In this document: positions 11,700-23,669 of the stretch, in pieces
Position numbering within the stretch: the first letter of the stretch is position 1
Layout of the letters: each line of letters begins with the position of its first letter
Assembly: GCF_020379485.1 (NCBI RefSeq)
Contig: NW_026016655.1
Location: 116,001 to 180,000 of the forward strand
Length of the DNA: 64,000 bases
Origin: Brassica napus
Lineage: Eukaryota > Streptophyta > Magnoliopsida > Brassicales > Brassicaceae
Direction: 5' to 3'
Notes under the pieces: model-generated
Seen by the model: only the letters and a program-made list of their open reading frames with translations
What the model was told of the DNA's origin: nothing
The model's database searches: none
Made by a program: the position numbers and the translations under genes

Positions 11700-12224
11700 C
11701 GCGCTACAACAAAAATCCGAAATTTTGGTCTAGCACTTCCAGTTGACTCTGAGAAGATGCTCGATTCGTACCATACAAGTCATATAAGCCGAGAACATAT
11801 CGTGGACTTTAAATCGGTGCGAGTCAGGAAGAAATCGCAACAGGAAAAACGATAGCCGGTTAGTCACCGCACAAACCTTAATCGAAAGTAAACCTAGGTC
11901 TTGCCCTAAACCCAACGCTCTGGTTTCAAACATATCAAGGCATGATATCTAAAAGATACGAGATCCTAAACCATGTCTCTCCGTTCGTATCTCAATGTTC
12001 TCGAAAATCGTAAAGATAGATAATTTTTACGAGAATCACGAACGAACTAACAGATCGAACGTCTAATCAGAACTAAATACGAGACGACAACTCATATTTA
12101 CTTCGACCCTATTCAGGAAAACTCGAAACGAAACATTCATCATATAAATAAACCGCGTAAGGCGGCAAGGGATTCAAAGCCACCAACGGCCAGTCCCGGT
12201 AAATATAAATACGGCCATCTAGGC
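11700..12224. other. interior of the Tat-like element, no gene seen
   Basis: No domain or long frame is recognisable. It may hold the 3' part of the antisense transcription unit that begins to its right. Confidence 0.35.
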
Positions 12225-12851
12225 TTAAGCAAAATCCAAATTCAAAAAGGCCACACTCGGCCGAAAACAGATAAAATGATAATCAAACTCAACCATCAAT
12301 ACAAAGGATCGGTCAATCCAAACAGGATCCTCTACGGTCGGCTCTCCATAATCCTCAGCGTCAAGCGACCCTCGACCACTGCTCCGCCCAGTGGCATAGA
12401 CAGCGGACAAGGAGGTATATTTGAAAGAAGCCTCCATAACATTATCAATTGATGAGCTGAAACGAAATCGATGAGCCTCGACCACCGCACGGACCACCAC
12501 GGAGAAGGTCTCGGACGATGCATAAATCTTCAGGAAAAGGAGGAATGGGGTTGTGTACTGCAAGATGAACGTAGTTCAGATATGGAAGAATAAAAAAAAT
12601 CGGGTAGTAAGAAAAGCAACGAGTGATCATTCAGCACGTTACCTCCTGCCCCCCCACAGTCACCTAAACGAGGGAAGGCACTCCACGACGACCGAGGCTT
12701 GGTCCAATCTAACGTAGAAAAAATAACTCTTCCATCCACAACCACTCTGAGAGAATCCCTTCAGGACTTCCATATGAGTACGCGACCTAAAACCATACAG
12801 ACGATCGGTCCCAACTCGAGACAGGGTAAGGAAAGCTTCGAGATTTCCATG
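12225..12851 (-). pseudogene. antisense reading frame resembling PF04195 (putative gypsy-type transposon domain)
   Basis: The minus strand encodes HGNLEAFLTL, then LYGFRSRT and GWKSYFFYVRL within 12660-12846. This pattern resembles the PF04195 domain, in which a W-K-x-x-(F/Y)-F-(F/Y)-V block is usual. A second open piece, 12225-12563, may be a following exon. The N-terminal end would lie to the right but is cut by the insertion at 12852 and does not resume at 19922. Antisense extra frames are known in the Ogre/Tat lineage, which fits the gag type here. Domain assignment is from memory of the family, not a search. Confidence 0.5.
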
Positions 12852-14988
12852 TGTAATAACCCTCACGAGCAGATATAATTTTGGTCGAGAAAAATCCCGC
12901 TCGACCAGTTTGGAGTTGGTTCGACAAGAATTAAAAATAAAAATCGACCCCGTGAATTATTCTTGATGGGATTATCTCGAGGCCAAAGTACCTACTCTTA
13001 ATAGTTCTGACCAAGTGTTAATTATTATGGTCGAGTTTTTTCTAAGCTGTACGAGAACCGATGGATGGGAAACATTTTATCGAAAACTGGTCTTGAATAC
13101 TTTCAGCTGCTTGCGAGTCATGTGCATGTCATGTGCTGCCTGGCTGCTTGCTTTCTTCCTAACCTGAACATGTGACTTGCACCTTCCAGCTTGCTTGCTA
13201 CATTAAAGTCGTGTGAGTTGCACACCTGCTTGTAGCTTTCTTCATGGGAAGGAAAAGTTCAGCTGCTTGTGCTGCTTGGTGTGCTGAAGCATGTCACCAG
13301 CTGTCTAACCTCATCTTTGTCTTTTGTGGGAGCCAACCCTCATCTGAAGCAACTCCTTATGATATAAAATACCCTCTTCTCTCCTCTGGAAGTTCATAAC
13401 CTGCAAGAAAAACCAGAGAAAAATTCAGAGAGAAAGAGAGAAAGAAGAGAGAAAAATCTGTGAGAAAAGATTCATGAAAAATTCAGAAAAATATTCAGAG
13501 AAGAGGAGTGAGCATGGACAACTCTTTCTCACCATCCTGTGACTTTAATCAGTGAGTTTTGGAGTGTTTAAGAGCTGAAGATTTGGTGTCCTGAAGTTGA
13601 GAATCACCCATGTTCTTCAGCCTTTGATTTTGATCGGTTAATTCGTGGTTAGCTTGAAGAGAGACAACCAGTCAAGTTTAATTAGTTGAGTAAAACCGAT
13701 GGCCAAGGAGAGTATTCGGATCAGCTGGATCCTTGTGATGGTTCTGAACCGAGAGTGATCCAAAAGTGAAGTGTGATTAGCTTGAGCTCGAGTCTAGTCT
13801 TCCTTAGCCAATCTCATGGAATCAAAGGTGAGTCTAGATAGATGATGAATGAATTATGAATGAGTATGCATGATTGCATATTGAATATGGTTGATTAATT
13901 AGGAATTAATCATGAATTAATTAAGGGATAATCATTGATTAATTGAGGATTAATCATGGATTAATTAAGGAGTAATTATGGTTGATTGATTAAGTATTAT
14001 CCCTTGATCTATATTTATATATGAAGTATTTATCTAGTTTAAATACTTAAGAATAAATAAGAATAAGTCTTTGAGGTTATCCCGAGCCTTAGTACTTGTT
14101 CTCAAGTACTAATCTATAAGTATTCTATTAATAAGTGTGAATCATGTGAAGTCTTCTCACTCTCCCGAAAGTCCCGCATTGCCGTGAATTGGTCCTGCGA
14201 TATGGATCAAGGTCATGAAGACACGATGATGGGGTCGCACCCTGGAGGCCGTGTAACTGCATGCAGCGTTGGATGTTCTATCTTGGAATATCTGATGGAG
14301 ATGATGGTTATATTTATTCCCCGTTAAGCTCGGTTAGCCTTGGTGGTTTTCCGGGTTTAGCATATATATATATTAAGAGTATGAGTGATTGGCGGGTATC
14401 GTGGAGGTGATGTTTAAGATAGATTCACATGGATGGATTGAGAGGCCTTATATTAATTATGGAATATAATTCCACTGCATTCAAATGGTGTCGCTTGCTC
14501 GGGATACTATTGATATGTGTTTGGGTGTGGGATTAGACTCACTGAGTAAACTAGTTACTCATGACTCATTTGATATGCAGGTAACCAGTAGGTGGGAGAC
14601 CTTTACTCTAGGACGGAAAGGAACGACATTAGCCAGCGGTAGTTTTATTATCCTTGCAAAGTCATTTTGATATATCTTATGAATAAGATTTGTAGACCGA
14701 AAACCTCGAGGTTAATTTATAACAAATTTTGTAAGATGATTTTGAATGATATATAAATAATGTTTTTTTTTAAGTACGGGTTCCATATGATATTAGTCCT
14801 TGTCCGGACGAACTAACTATCAGGTATTGCTTTCTCGGGTTGAAAAGCCTAGAGTGGTATCCGATAGGAGCGTTGGTGTTCTTTGATTGTTGGTCTAAGG
14901 CGATCGGAAGTATTCTGAGAACCTCAGATCGACCATCGAGGAACATCGACCGTGTCATTTCCGGTCATCTATGATCGGGGGTGTCACA
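12852..14988 (+). mobile_element. 5' LTR of the young element
   Basis: It starts TGTAATAACCCTCACG and ends GGGGGTGTCACA. A TATA-like TATAAAA lies at 13363-13369, followed by an A/G-rich leader. A run of AATTAATC-type repeats lies near 13890-13990. The 61-residue frame at 14485-14670 is repeated in the other LTR and has no recognisable domain. Confidence 0.93.
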
Positions 14989-14992
14989 AAGG

Positions 14993-15004
14993 TGGTATCA
15001 GAGC
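14993..15004 (+). other. primer binding site, initiator-Met tRNA
   Basis: TGGTATCAGAGC, four bases after the LTR end, within the phrase AAGGTGGTATCAGAGCATGG. Confidence 0.93.
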
Positions 15005-17776
15005 ATGGTTATACGATGCTAGAATGGGACTTGTTTCAAATGTTTTTTGAGTCAAAATGAGTCGCAAGGATAACTAGGATATGCTGGCTTGTTCCTTCAT
15101 TTTAGGATAGATAGTCATGGGTAGTTACCTAACAGTGATATTTCATAGCAGAAGCACCGAGACAAGCTTGAATGGATGGAGCGTACTTACCGAGGTTATT
15201 ATCATCATGATCAAGTTTGCTACCCTCATGGTGGGGTTCACTACCATCCTGCTAGAAGTCAATAACCTCATGCCTTCCTGCCGTTCTTCTGAGTTTTAGT
15301 GGGGATGCTAATACTTTAGAGAGATTTATGGGATATAATTGATACATCGAATACATCTCCGGACTCGTGTGTTATCGATGTCAAGGTGGGTGTTTTTTGT
15401 GATCCGGTCAGAGCGATTCGACTACACTTGATCACATAGATGCACTTATTATTCCGGTTTCTCAAGTCTAACCAGCTCATGCTAAGACGTACAAGCACCA
15501 CAGCCATACAAGCATGATTTCTTAAGCATTTGTTTCAAGCTTAGCGTTGGAGGAAGAGATGGTTTGACTGTATTACAAGATGATGGAAGCACCAGAAGCA
15601 TTCTGTTTGCAACGGAATATCATGAAGCTTATGATGCAAAGAAGAAGAAGTTGGGACCATAAGATACTGAAGAAGGACTAAACCGTTAGAAGTATACTTT
15701 GGCTTGAGGCAGATTTGGGATCCAACACTCAGAGCAGAATATTCACGTGGCCGTTATTCAGAGAATTACAAGAAGGATTTGGCAGCAAGCTATTTGGAGA
15801 TGAACGCTATGAGTTGTTGGTCGAGAGTCAAGAGTTACTTCAGAGAGTTGAGTTCGAGTTGGACAGATTTCATGAGTTCAGGAAGTAGTATTTTTTACAC
15901 AAGCATCCAGATACGTGGTCGAGTGAATTGGATTCATCGATTATGGTTTGGAGAATAAGCAAAAGATCATACGAAAAATCTTTGGGAACTTAGCCAAGAA
16001 TTTTGGAGTAGATAAAAGACCATGGAGTTTCAAAGCTTCGAGGAGATGTTAGAGTATGACGTGAATGTTAAAGAAGCTATTATTGCTGAAGAGGTTAACC
16101 AAGTCATGCAGACCGTTTATTTTCCAACCGCTGCAGATCAAAGGTCAGTTTCAAGAAGTGAGTTAAGTAAGTCGTTGGGGATGATTTTGGGTGTACATTT
16201 CATCAGATCAAGATCGAGGACCTTGAGCCGTTATGGTTGTGACTAGCAAAGACAGAATGGTCGTGATTGTCAAAGTTTGGGAAATCCTGGAACGTTTGCA
16301 TCATTCGCGCTTTGGTGGTTCTTGTGAAGAGTTAGGAATTTAGGTTACCCTTCCTCATGAAGTTACCCGATCTACGTTACCTATACCTAAGATAACACTT
16401 GTTGAACTAGTCCGATTTTCCTTACCGTTAGTCCACATCCAAGTGTTAGGCTATTTGGGTAGAGCCTACACTTTATAGTTGCCTGGACCGTCAAAACCTT
16501 TGAAAAGGTCCAATCACAGGTTTGCTTCTTATCCCATTGCGTGTAGTGTGCATTTTAAAAATTTATGAATGATTAAATAAATAAGTGAAGGAGTGATCAA
16601 GGTGTCGTATGAGACCTTGCCTATGGACGGAATTTTCCGCCCATATTGTGTTTGATGCGGGAACAACACATAGATGTAGTTCTCGGGTAGTGTCATTGTT
16701 TTAGGAAGGATTCACTTTAGTGAATTCAAGTACACTGTTCTTATTCGTGGAAGTACTGGCTGCCATTTAGAGTTATGGTATGCCTTCGTATCCCATCCCC
16801 ATTCCTTAGTACTTCCATTAGAGCGGTTTGTTTCTATCTAGAGTGAGATTGGCTATCTAGTTATCGAGCTCAATTAGGATGTTGTTGAGGAAGAAAGTCT
16901 TTGAGAGAAGACCAGTTATTGTTGGCCTACAATGGTATTCTACCAAGTATTGGAGCATCGTTCGTATCAGTCTTGGGAGTTGAAGACCTTTTGGGAAAAG
17001 GTGAAGATGTGTATTCCAATATCTTGATCATTGGGAAAAGAGAAGATGACAAGGATCAGAATACAGTGAATAATCAGATAGCTAGAGAATTTGAAGTTAC
17101 GCTTAAGGAATTGGAAGAGTTATTGCTATCTAGAAGTAAGCTGTTCAATATTCTTGTTCAACTTGGATTCACTGCAATAGCCTAGGGATCTCACTTTCTT
17201 GCCGAGTTCTAGTAGTAGTCAGAAGATTATGAAGAGCGTCTCAGATAGATCAGAAGTGTAAAGAATACAGTAAGTAAAATCATTCTTGGAATGGGTGAGT
17301 GTGCGTATTTGAGAGTAGCACCCCTCGTCTGAATCATGTTGGTGTGACTGATCGTGCATGTTCTTGTTTGATTGTTGCACGGTTAATCAAGTTAACATTG
17401 ACCAGACTGGAGATGTTACTTTCACGTATGGCACATCACCTAACGTTCCAAATTTCATGTTGCTGTTATGGGAGAAAGTCAGATAGAAAAGGTTGAGAAG
17501 TCATAGTCTACAGATACAAGATTGTTAGAAAAAGTATGCAGACCGCAGTTGACAAGAGTTGTGCAGAGTAAATAATTTGGTTATCTTGAAAGTGGCTGCT
17601 CAGGAAAGAAAGGATCGGTTGGGGTAATCAAGGGATCGGCCATGAGTTGTTTTGATATGGGAAGATTAAGATAAGGAAAGAGCTAATATCCATAACTCCT
17701 TTCAGAGACAGTTCAGTAAAGAGTGTACATCTATGTTTTCAGAATTCGGGGACGAATTCTTTTGAGGAGGGAAGAA
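15005..17776 (+). pseudogene. decayed interior with gag remnants
   Basis: Only debris is readable. Around 15770-15880 the plus strand encodes YKKDLAASYLEMNAMSCW, recognisable as the gag capsid stretch that normally reads KKDLA..YLEGDA..WW. The open piece at 16901-17185 (94 residues, with a Glu/Leu-rich end) has no domain I recognise. Many stops interrupt all frames. No zinc knuckle, protease, reverse transcriptase or integrase motif survives. A polypurine tract GAGGAGGGAAGAA at about 17764-17776 abuts the 3' LTR. Confidence 0.8.
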
Positions 17777-19916
17777 TGTAATAACCCTCACGAGCAGATA
17801 TAATTTTGGTCGAGAAAAATCCCGCTCGACCAGTTTGGAGTTGGTTCGACAAGAATTAAAAATAAAAATCGACCCCGTGAATTATTCTTGATGGGATTAT
17901 CTCGAGGCCAAAGTACCTACTCTTAATAGTTCTGACCAAGTGTTAATTATTATGGTCGAGTTTTTTTTAAGCTGTACGAGAACCGATGGATGGGAAACAT
18001 TTTATCGAAAACTGGTCTTGAATACTTTCAGCTGCTTGCGAGTCATGTGCATGTCATGTGCTGCCTGGCTGCTTGCTTTCTTCCTAACCTGAACATGTGA
18101 CTTGCACCTTCCAGCTTGCTTGCTACATTAAAGTCATGTGAGTTGCACACCTGCTTGTAGCTTTCTTCATGGGAAAGAAAAGTTCAGCTGCTTGTGCTGC
18201 TTGGTGTGCTGAAGCATGTCACCAGCTGTCTAACCTCATCTTTGTCTTTTGTGGGAGCCAACCCTCATCTGAAGCAACTCCTTATGATATAAAATACCCT
18301 CTTCTCTCCTCTGGACGTTCATAACCTGCAAGAAAAACCAGAGAAAAATTCAGAGAGAAAGAGAGAAAGAAGAGAGAAAAATCTGTGAGAAAAGATTCAT
18401 GAAAAATTCAGAAAAATATTCAGAGAAGAGGAGTGAGCATGGAAAACTCTTTCTCACCATCCTGTGACTTTAATCAGTGAGTTTTGGAGTGTTTAAGAGC
18501 TGAAGATTTGGTGTCCTGAAGTTGAGAATCACCCATGTTCTTCAGCCTTTGATTTTGATCGGTTAATTCGTGGTTAGCTTGAAGAGAGACAACCAGTCAA
18601 GTTTAATTAGTTGAGTAAAACCGATGGCCAAGGAGAGTATTCGGATCAGCTGGATCCTTGTGATGGTTCTGAACCGAGAGTGATCCAAAAGTGAAGTGTG
18701 ATTAGCTTGAGCTCGAGTCTAGTCTTCCTTAGCCAATCTCATGGAATCAAAGGTGAGTCTAGATAGATGATGAATGAATTATGAATGAGTATGCATGATT
18801 GCATATTGAATATGGTTGATTAATTAGGAATTAATCATGAATTAATTAAGGGATAATCATTGATTAATTGAGGATTAATCATGGATTAATTAAGGAGTAA
18901 TTATGGTTGATTGATTAAGTATTATCCCTTGATCTATATTTATATATGAAGTATTTATCTAGTTTAAATACTTAAGAATAAATAAGAATAAGTCTTTGAG
19001 GTTATCCCGAGCCTTAGTACTTGTTCTCAAGTACTAATCTATAAGTATTCTATTAATAAGTGTGAATCATGTGAAGTCTTCTCACTCTCCCGAAAGTCCC
19101 GCATTGCCGTGAATTGGTCCTGCGATATGGATCAAGGTCATGAAGACACGATGATGGGGTCGCACCCTGGAGGCCGTGTAACTGCATGCAGCGTTGGATG
19201 TTCTATCTTGGAATATCTGATGGAGATGATGGTTATATTTATTCCCCGTTAAGCTCGGTTAGCCTTGGTGGTTTTCCGGGTTTAGCATATATATATATAT
19301 TAAGAGTATGAGTGATTGGCGGGTATCGTGGAGGTGATGTTTAAGATAGATTCACATGGATGGATTGAGAGGCCTTATATTAATTATGGAATATAATTCC
19401 ACTGCATTCAAATGGTGTCGCTTGCTCGGGATACTATTGATATGTGTTTGGGTGTGGGATTAGACTCACTGAGTAAACTAGTTACTCATGACTCATTTGA
19501 TATGCAGGTAACCAGTAGGTGGGAGACCTTTACTCTAGGACGGAAAGGAACGGCATTAGCCAGCGGTAGTTTTATTATCCTTGCAAAGTCATTTTGATAT
19601 ATCTTATGAATAAGATTTGTAGACCGAAAACCTCGAGGTTAATTTATAACAAATTTTGTAAGATGATTTTGAATGATATATAAATAATGTTTTTTTTTTA
19701 AGTACGGGTTCCATATGATATTAGTCCTTGTCCGGACGAACTAACTATCAGGTATTGCTTTCTCGGGTTGAAAAGCCTAGAGTGGTATCCGATAGGAGCG
19801 TTGGTGTTCTTTGATTGTTGGTCTAAGGCGATCGGAAGTATTCTGAGAACCTCAGATCGACCATCGAGGAACATCGACCGTGTCATTTCCGGTCATCTAT
19901 GATCGGGGGTGTCACA
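17777..19916 (+). mobile_element. 3' LTR of the young element
   Basis: Near-identical to 12852-14988. Visible differences include one extra T in a T run near 17966, G/A near 18138 and 18178, A/C near 18314, one extra TA in a TA run near 19296, and A/G near 19552. Confidence 0.93.
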
Positions 19917-19921
19917 CCATG

Positions 19922-20191
19922 CCTCGCTCATATCCCAAGACTAGCAACCCGACAAGATGCTTTATACCGCGGGGAGAAATCTGACTTATCGAAACTTCCA
20001 AACGGTTCAGAAACTCTAATCACCACAGGGATGTCCTTAACCAGACCGAGTGAGTTCATAACTTGCCCTCCGGCCGCACTCACTCGTTCAGGACCATCCC
20101 ATGTTCCATACTGGAACAAACCTTTTCCTATCATACTTGGACTCACAAAACTATGTGTAGCTCCAGTATCAAATAGTGTGTGTGTTTCCAC
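19922..20191 (-). pseudogene. Ty3/gypsy protease fragment
   Basis: The minus strand reads HTLFDTGATHSFVSPSMIGK, with the DTGA catalytic motif intact. The frame stops near 19928 just before the truncation at 19922. It follows the gag at 20246 in element order but in another frame. Everything downstream (reverse transcriptase, integrase, chromodomain, 3' LTR) is missing. Confidence 0.8.
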
Positions 20192-20245
20192 ACCACCAAT
20201 ACTTAAGGTCCCTACACAAGACCCATCAAAGTATATCTATCCATC

Positions 20246-21829
20246 CTAGATTCCATACCATGCAATTCTACTGGAATTGTAAAAGTAGTAGTCTAGAGTG
20301 TTACCATTGATCGCTTGGAAAGGCCGAGCCCCATCCACATCCTTGGATAGCTCATACACACGAGGTGTGGAGGTCTGGCCTCGTCCCTGAACTGGCCTGC
20401 TAGCCTCCCCACGTCCCTTACTTTGGTTGCCTTGCAACTTAGGGCAGTCCCTGCGGTAGTGGCCCTTCTGGCCGCAGTGGTGACAGGTCCTGGACTCACC
20501 CAACGGACTTGGACAATCCTTGGCTGAGTGATCCATCTTACCACATCGAGTGCAGGCACCCATGGCCTTCCAGCACTCTCCACCGTGGTATCGTCCACAC
20601 TTAGGGCACTCTGACCTACCACTTGAGGTTTTACCCTCCTCGGTCGAGTCCCTCTTCCTCTTCTTGTCACCACTCTGACCCGAGGATACCACCACACTCT
20701 TCAGCTTCTGCTTACCCTCCTCGGTGAGGTTGGTCTCCAGCAAGGCCATCCTCTCAACCAACTCAGAAACCGTGTGGAACTTACAAGCAGAACAGTAGGT
20801 TCGAAGTTCCACCCTTAGGCCTCGGATGAACCTTCGGACTTGAACCTTCTCATCCTCCAGTTCTCTTCCCACATACCTTCTGAGTCGGTTGAACTCTTCT
20901 TCATACTCACGAACAGTCCTCCGTCCCTGAGTCAAGTCCAGGAACTTGGACTCCAAACGATCCCACGCCTCAGCAGGAAAGTACTTATGGTTGAACTCAA
21001 CCTCAAAGTCAGCAAAATGCTCAATGGTGCCATTGGTACGCTTGTCCAAAGCTAACCACCAGTTATGTGCATCTCCCTCCAGGAAGTGTACTGCTATGTC
21101 CTTCTGGTAGTCCTCAGGACAACGCGTGGACTTGAAGTTCCGAACCAACCGGGTTCTCCACTCGTCCGCCTCCATAGGATCAACACTTCCAGCAAAGTGT
21201 TTGGTTCCCAACTTGTAGATATGCTCCAGCACCTTCAGGTAGTCCATACCATGCACTGGCCTGACCGGTGGGTCTATCTCAATCACCTCGGCCACACGGC
21301 CAGCACCAACATCAGTCACTCCAGCAGCAACCCGAACCGGGGGATTAGCCTGTCCTACGGACGAGTTCACCAATGGTGTGAACGCCTGTGTCAAGGAGGC
21401 TATCTGAGCTCCCATGACCTGCATAGCTTCCACCAAGCCCCTTATGGTCGGCTCAATGACCTCCTCAGCACCAGTGACCCGAACATTGTTTGCATCAACA
21501 TTCTGGCCACTCCCAGCACCAACGTTGGATGACCCAGTATCTTCTCCATGGACTTGCTCTTGTTGCTCGTCCACATTAGTTTCATTAACCTCAGTAGGAA
21601 GAGTTGGACCCACTGGGAGTCCGGTGGCATTATCCACCTGCTCCACCAGAGCCGGTAGCACGGTGGTTGGAATGGTTCCAGCTGGTAACACTCCGGTCTG
21701 TTCAGCACCATCCTGCCCCACTGCTCCAGACGCCCCAGTCGCCTCCTTTCCTTTCCGAGATTTATACCTTCTTGTTCCCTTAGGAGTTACAAACACAAAC
21801 AAAAGGTTAGTCCAAAACTGAACACACAA
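20246..21829 (-). CDS. gag polyprotein of Tekay-like gypsy element
   Basis: A 527-residue open frame encodes a retrotransposon capsid/nucleocapsid. From the N-terminus: a basic stretch (KGTRRYKSRKGK), a Val/Glu/Pro-rich linker, a capsid region from about residue 190 (HFAGSVDPMEADEW, AHNWWLALD, YFPAEAWDRLESKF, TVREYEEEFNRLRRYV), a Lys/Arg-rich segment, then two perfect CX2CX4HX4C zinc knuckles (CTRCGKMDHSAKDC and CHHCGQKGHYRRDC) after a degenerate Cys-rich piece. It is open throughout, unlike the sister gag at 1-1060. The true start is uncertain, because the first residues may not begin with ATG. It lies directly after the primer site and LTR. The protease follows out of frame, so no full polyprotein can be made. 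Confidence 0.9.
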   Translation of the reverse strand: MCVQFWTNLLFVFVTPKGTRRYKSRKGKEATGASGAVGQDGAEQTGVLPAGTIPTTVLPALVEQVDNATGLPVGPTLPTEVNETNVDEQQEQVHGEDTGSSNVGAGSGQNVDANNVRVTGAEEVIEPTIRGLVEAMQVMGAQIASLTQAFTPLVNSSVGQANPPVRVAAGVTDVGAGRVAEVIEIDPPVRPVHGMDYLKVLEHIYKLGTKHFAGSVDPMEADEWRTRLVRNFKSTRCPEDYQKDIAVHFLEGDAHNWWLALDKRTNGTIEHFADFEVEFNHKYFPAEAWDRLESKFLDLTQGRRTVREYEEEFNRLRRYVGRELEDEKVQVRRFIRGLRVELRTYCSACKFHTVSELVERMALLETNLTEEGKQKLKSVVVSSGQSGDKKRKRDSTEEGKTSSGRSECPKCGRYHGGECWKAMGACTRCGKMDHSAKDCPSPLGESRTCHHCGQKGHYRRDCPKLQGNQSKGRGEASRPVQGRGQTSTPRVYELSKDVDGARPFQAINGNTLDYYFYNSSRIAWYGI

Positions 21830-21951
21830 ACCTCAATCACTCCTAAGTTAATCAGTAGAAAAGATTACTTAGAACCCAACTATCTCACCATGAGTCCAAA
21901 CGGCCAAGTGTGTGGTGAACCAATAACCCAACAAACCCTAGAATCAAGAAT

Positions 21952-21963
21952 GCTCTGATACCA
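21952..21963 (-). other. primer binding site, initiator-Met tRNA
   Basis: Minus strand TGGTATCAGAGC, three bases from the LTR terminus at 21967. Confidence 0.92.
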
Positions 21964-21966
21964 ACT

Positions 21967-23669
21967 TGTAAGACCCGATCCTGGATTCCTCAATCCAACC
22001 AGACCGCGGCCTCACCAAACAATGCAACCAATTCCATCTTTCATATTCAAGTTCAAGTGTTAAATAATTCTAAGTCTTTTTCAGAGTTTTGAGGTTCCAA
22101 CATTCACACTTAAACAATCAAGCATCAACTAATGAAAATAGATACTTCATAGATATTAACCAAGGTTCATACATCATTCATCATCCTAAATAATAGAATA
22201 CATACTAGAATCGCATAAGTTCACAAGTTGCACAATAGGCTACAATAATCACACAATTTTCAGAATCAACCCAATCACCACACATCTTCCCATGGCCGCG
22301 GTCCTCATGGTGCTTTTCCCTTACCACGGTCCATTTCTGGTCCTGGATCCAACACAAACAACCACACAATCACAAGGTTAGATTACAAGACAAGAATCAA
22401 ATCACATTGCATGGTCGGATCCAATCTAGTCAAGAACAATCATCAAAAATGTCAAATCTGACCCCTTTAAAAAGAGATCCAAATACCAAATAAAATTCAT
22501 GATAATTCATGATAATTCATAAGAAAAATATTCCCATAAACAGATTCAAAAGAATCGGCTCAGATCATAGTGATCTCGGCCATGAACAGCCCACACAAGA
22601 ACAAGGGACTTTCATGGGAATTTGATCAGGCCAAGGCCTTAGGATCAATGAATCCTTTCCTGTAACAACATAAAACATTCCATAGCACAACATATAAGAA
22701 GAAACAGAGTAGAAGAAGTCAGAGTAAGGAGTAGCCAATCGATCCAAACCGGCCAGGCTCACACGGCCATCATCCGCGGCCTTGTCCGGTTACTCTTGGC
22801 CACACCTCTCACCTTAGGAGTTCGGTCTCCAGGGGCGACTTCCTTCTCTCTCTCCTTTGCCTTCTCCTTGTCTTTCTGTCTCAAATCCATCCTCTTGATC
22901 ACACGCCCAAACACACCAGGAACACTCAAGAACAATCTCTTGGATCAAATCGGCCGATCCAAAGTTTCTGTCTCTCTTTCTCTCTTGAATTTTCTCTGTG
23001 TTTCTCTCTGTGTGGAATGAGTAAAAACCGACCAGAATGATCAGAAATGAGAGAGAGAGGACGATTTAAACTGTCCCCAACCGCCTGGGCGAACAGTTAC
23101 CAAAATCCCTTCCTTTCTTCCCAAAACCGTCCCATAACCGTCCCATAACCGCCCCTTGGCGGTTTCTCCCCTTTTCTTCCTTTGGCAAATCGATCACTGA
23201 GCCTCAGCTCACACTCTGGGAGCTTGCCCGCTCCCTATCCCAAGCCTAAGACCCATTTGGTCGAACCGACCTGCACCCGGACCATCGGCTTGCCCAGTAA
23301 CCATCCCGGACTCGCCCACACTGATCCGAACCAGAACGCACCGTTCAATGGATTGAGCTGACCCCCAGCTGTTCCCAGCTGATTGAGCTACCCCACCAGC
23401 TCCTGTGAGCTGAACAGATCATGGTGAACTGATTACCAGCTGAACCGAGCTGATTGAACTCAAACCAACACTCGTCCAGCTGCCTAAACACTCACCCAGC
23501 CCCTTTACCCTTATTTCCATCGTATCCTGGTTAAGTCTCAGCTGACTGATGCCCTTAACCTTCATTCAGGGCCATGATACGCTTGTCTCAAGGTCTAATG
23601 ACCTGACTGGTGCGTCTCCCCGCACCATGGCCCGTCCGGCCGATCCTATCTAGGATCGGGGACATGACA
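21967..23669 (-). mobile_element. 5' LTR of minus-strand Tekay-like element (1703 bp)
   Basis: On the plus strand it runs from TGTAAGACCCGATCC to GGGGACATGACA. It is homologous to 1192-2820 throughout, including the GAGCTG-rich start (23340-23540 in plus coordinates). The upstream flank is the tandem spacer array, so this element was inserted into that array; the other flank is lost. Confidence 0.9.

Larger units (their letters stand above)
6287..12851 (+). mobile_element. Tat-like Ty3/gypsy element, 3' part missing
   Basis: This plus-strand element has a 5' LTR (6287-7814), primer site, gag-protease remnant (7886-10466), no recognisable reverse transcriptase, RNase H or integrase, and an antisense PF04195-like frame near its right end. 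Gag-protease plus an antisense frame fits the Ogre/Tat lineage. The 3' LTR is absent: at 12851 the next element begins, and beyond that element the sequence is a different retrotransposon. Two solo LTRs of the same family occur at 55012 and 61145. Confidence 0.75.
12852..19916 (+). mobile_element. complete, young, coding-dead LTR retrotransposon
   Basis: Two LTRs of 2137 and 2140 bp bound an interior of about 2.79 kb. A perfect 5-bp duplication CCATG flanks it (12847-12851 and 19917-19921). Primer site, polypurine tract and TG...CA ends are all present, so the cis signals for transposition are intact. By eye the LTRs differ at about six substitutions plus two or three length changes in simple runs, which means recent insertion. 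The interior retains only gag-like debris and no intact polyprotein, so the copy must have been moved by proteins of another element. Confidence 0.93.

Noticed and set aside
14485..14670. Identical 61-residue frames at 14485 and 19412
   Set aside because: Both lie in the LTRs of one element; identity is due to the LTR pair.
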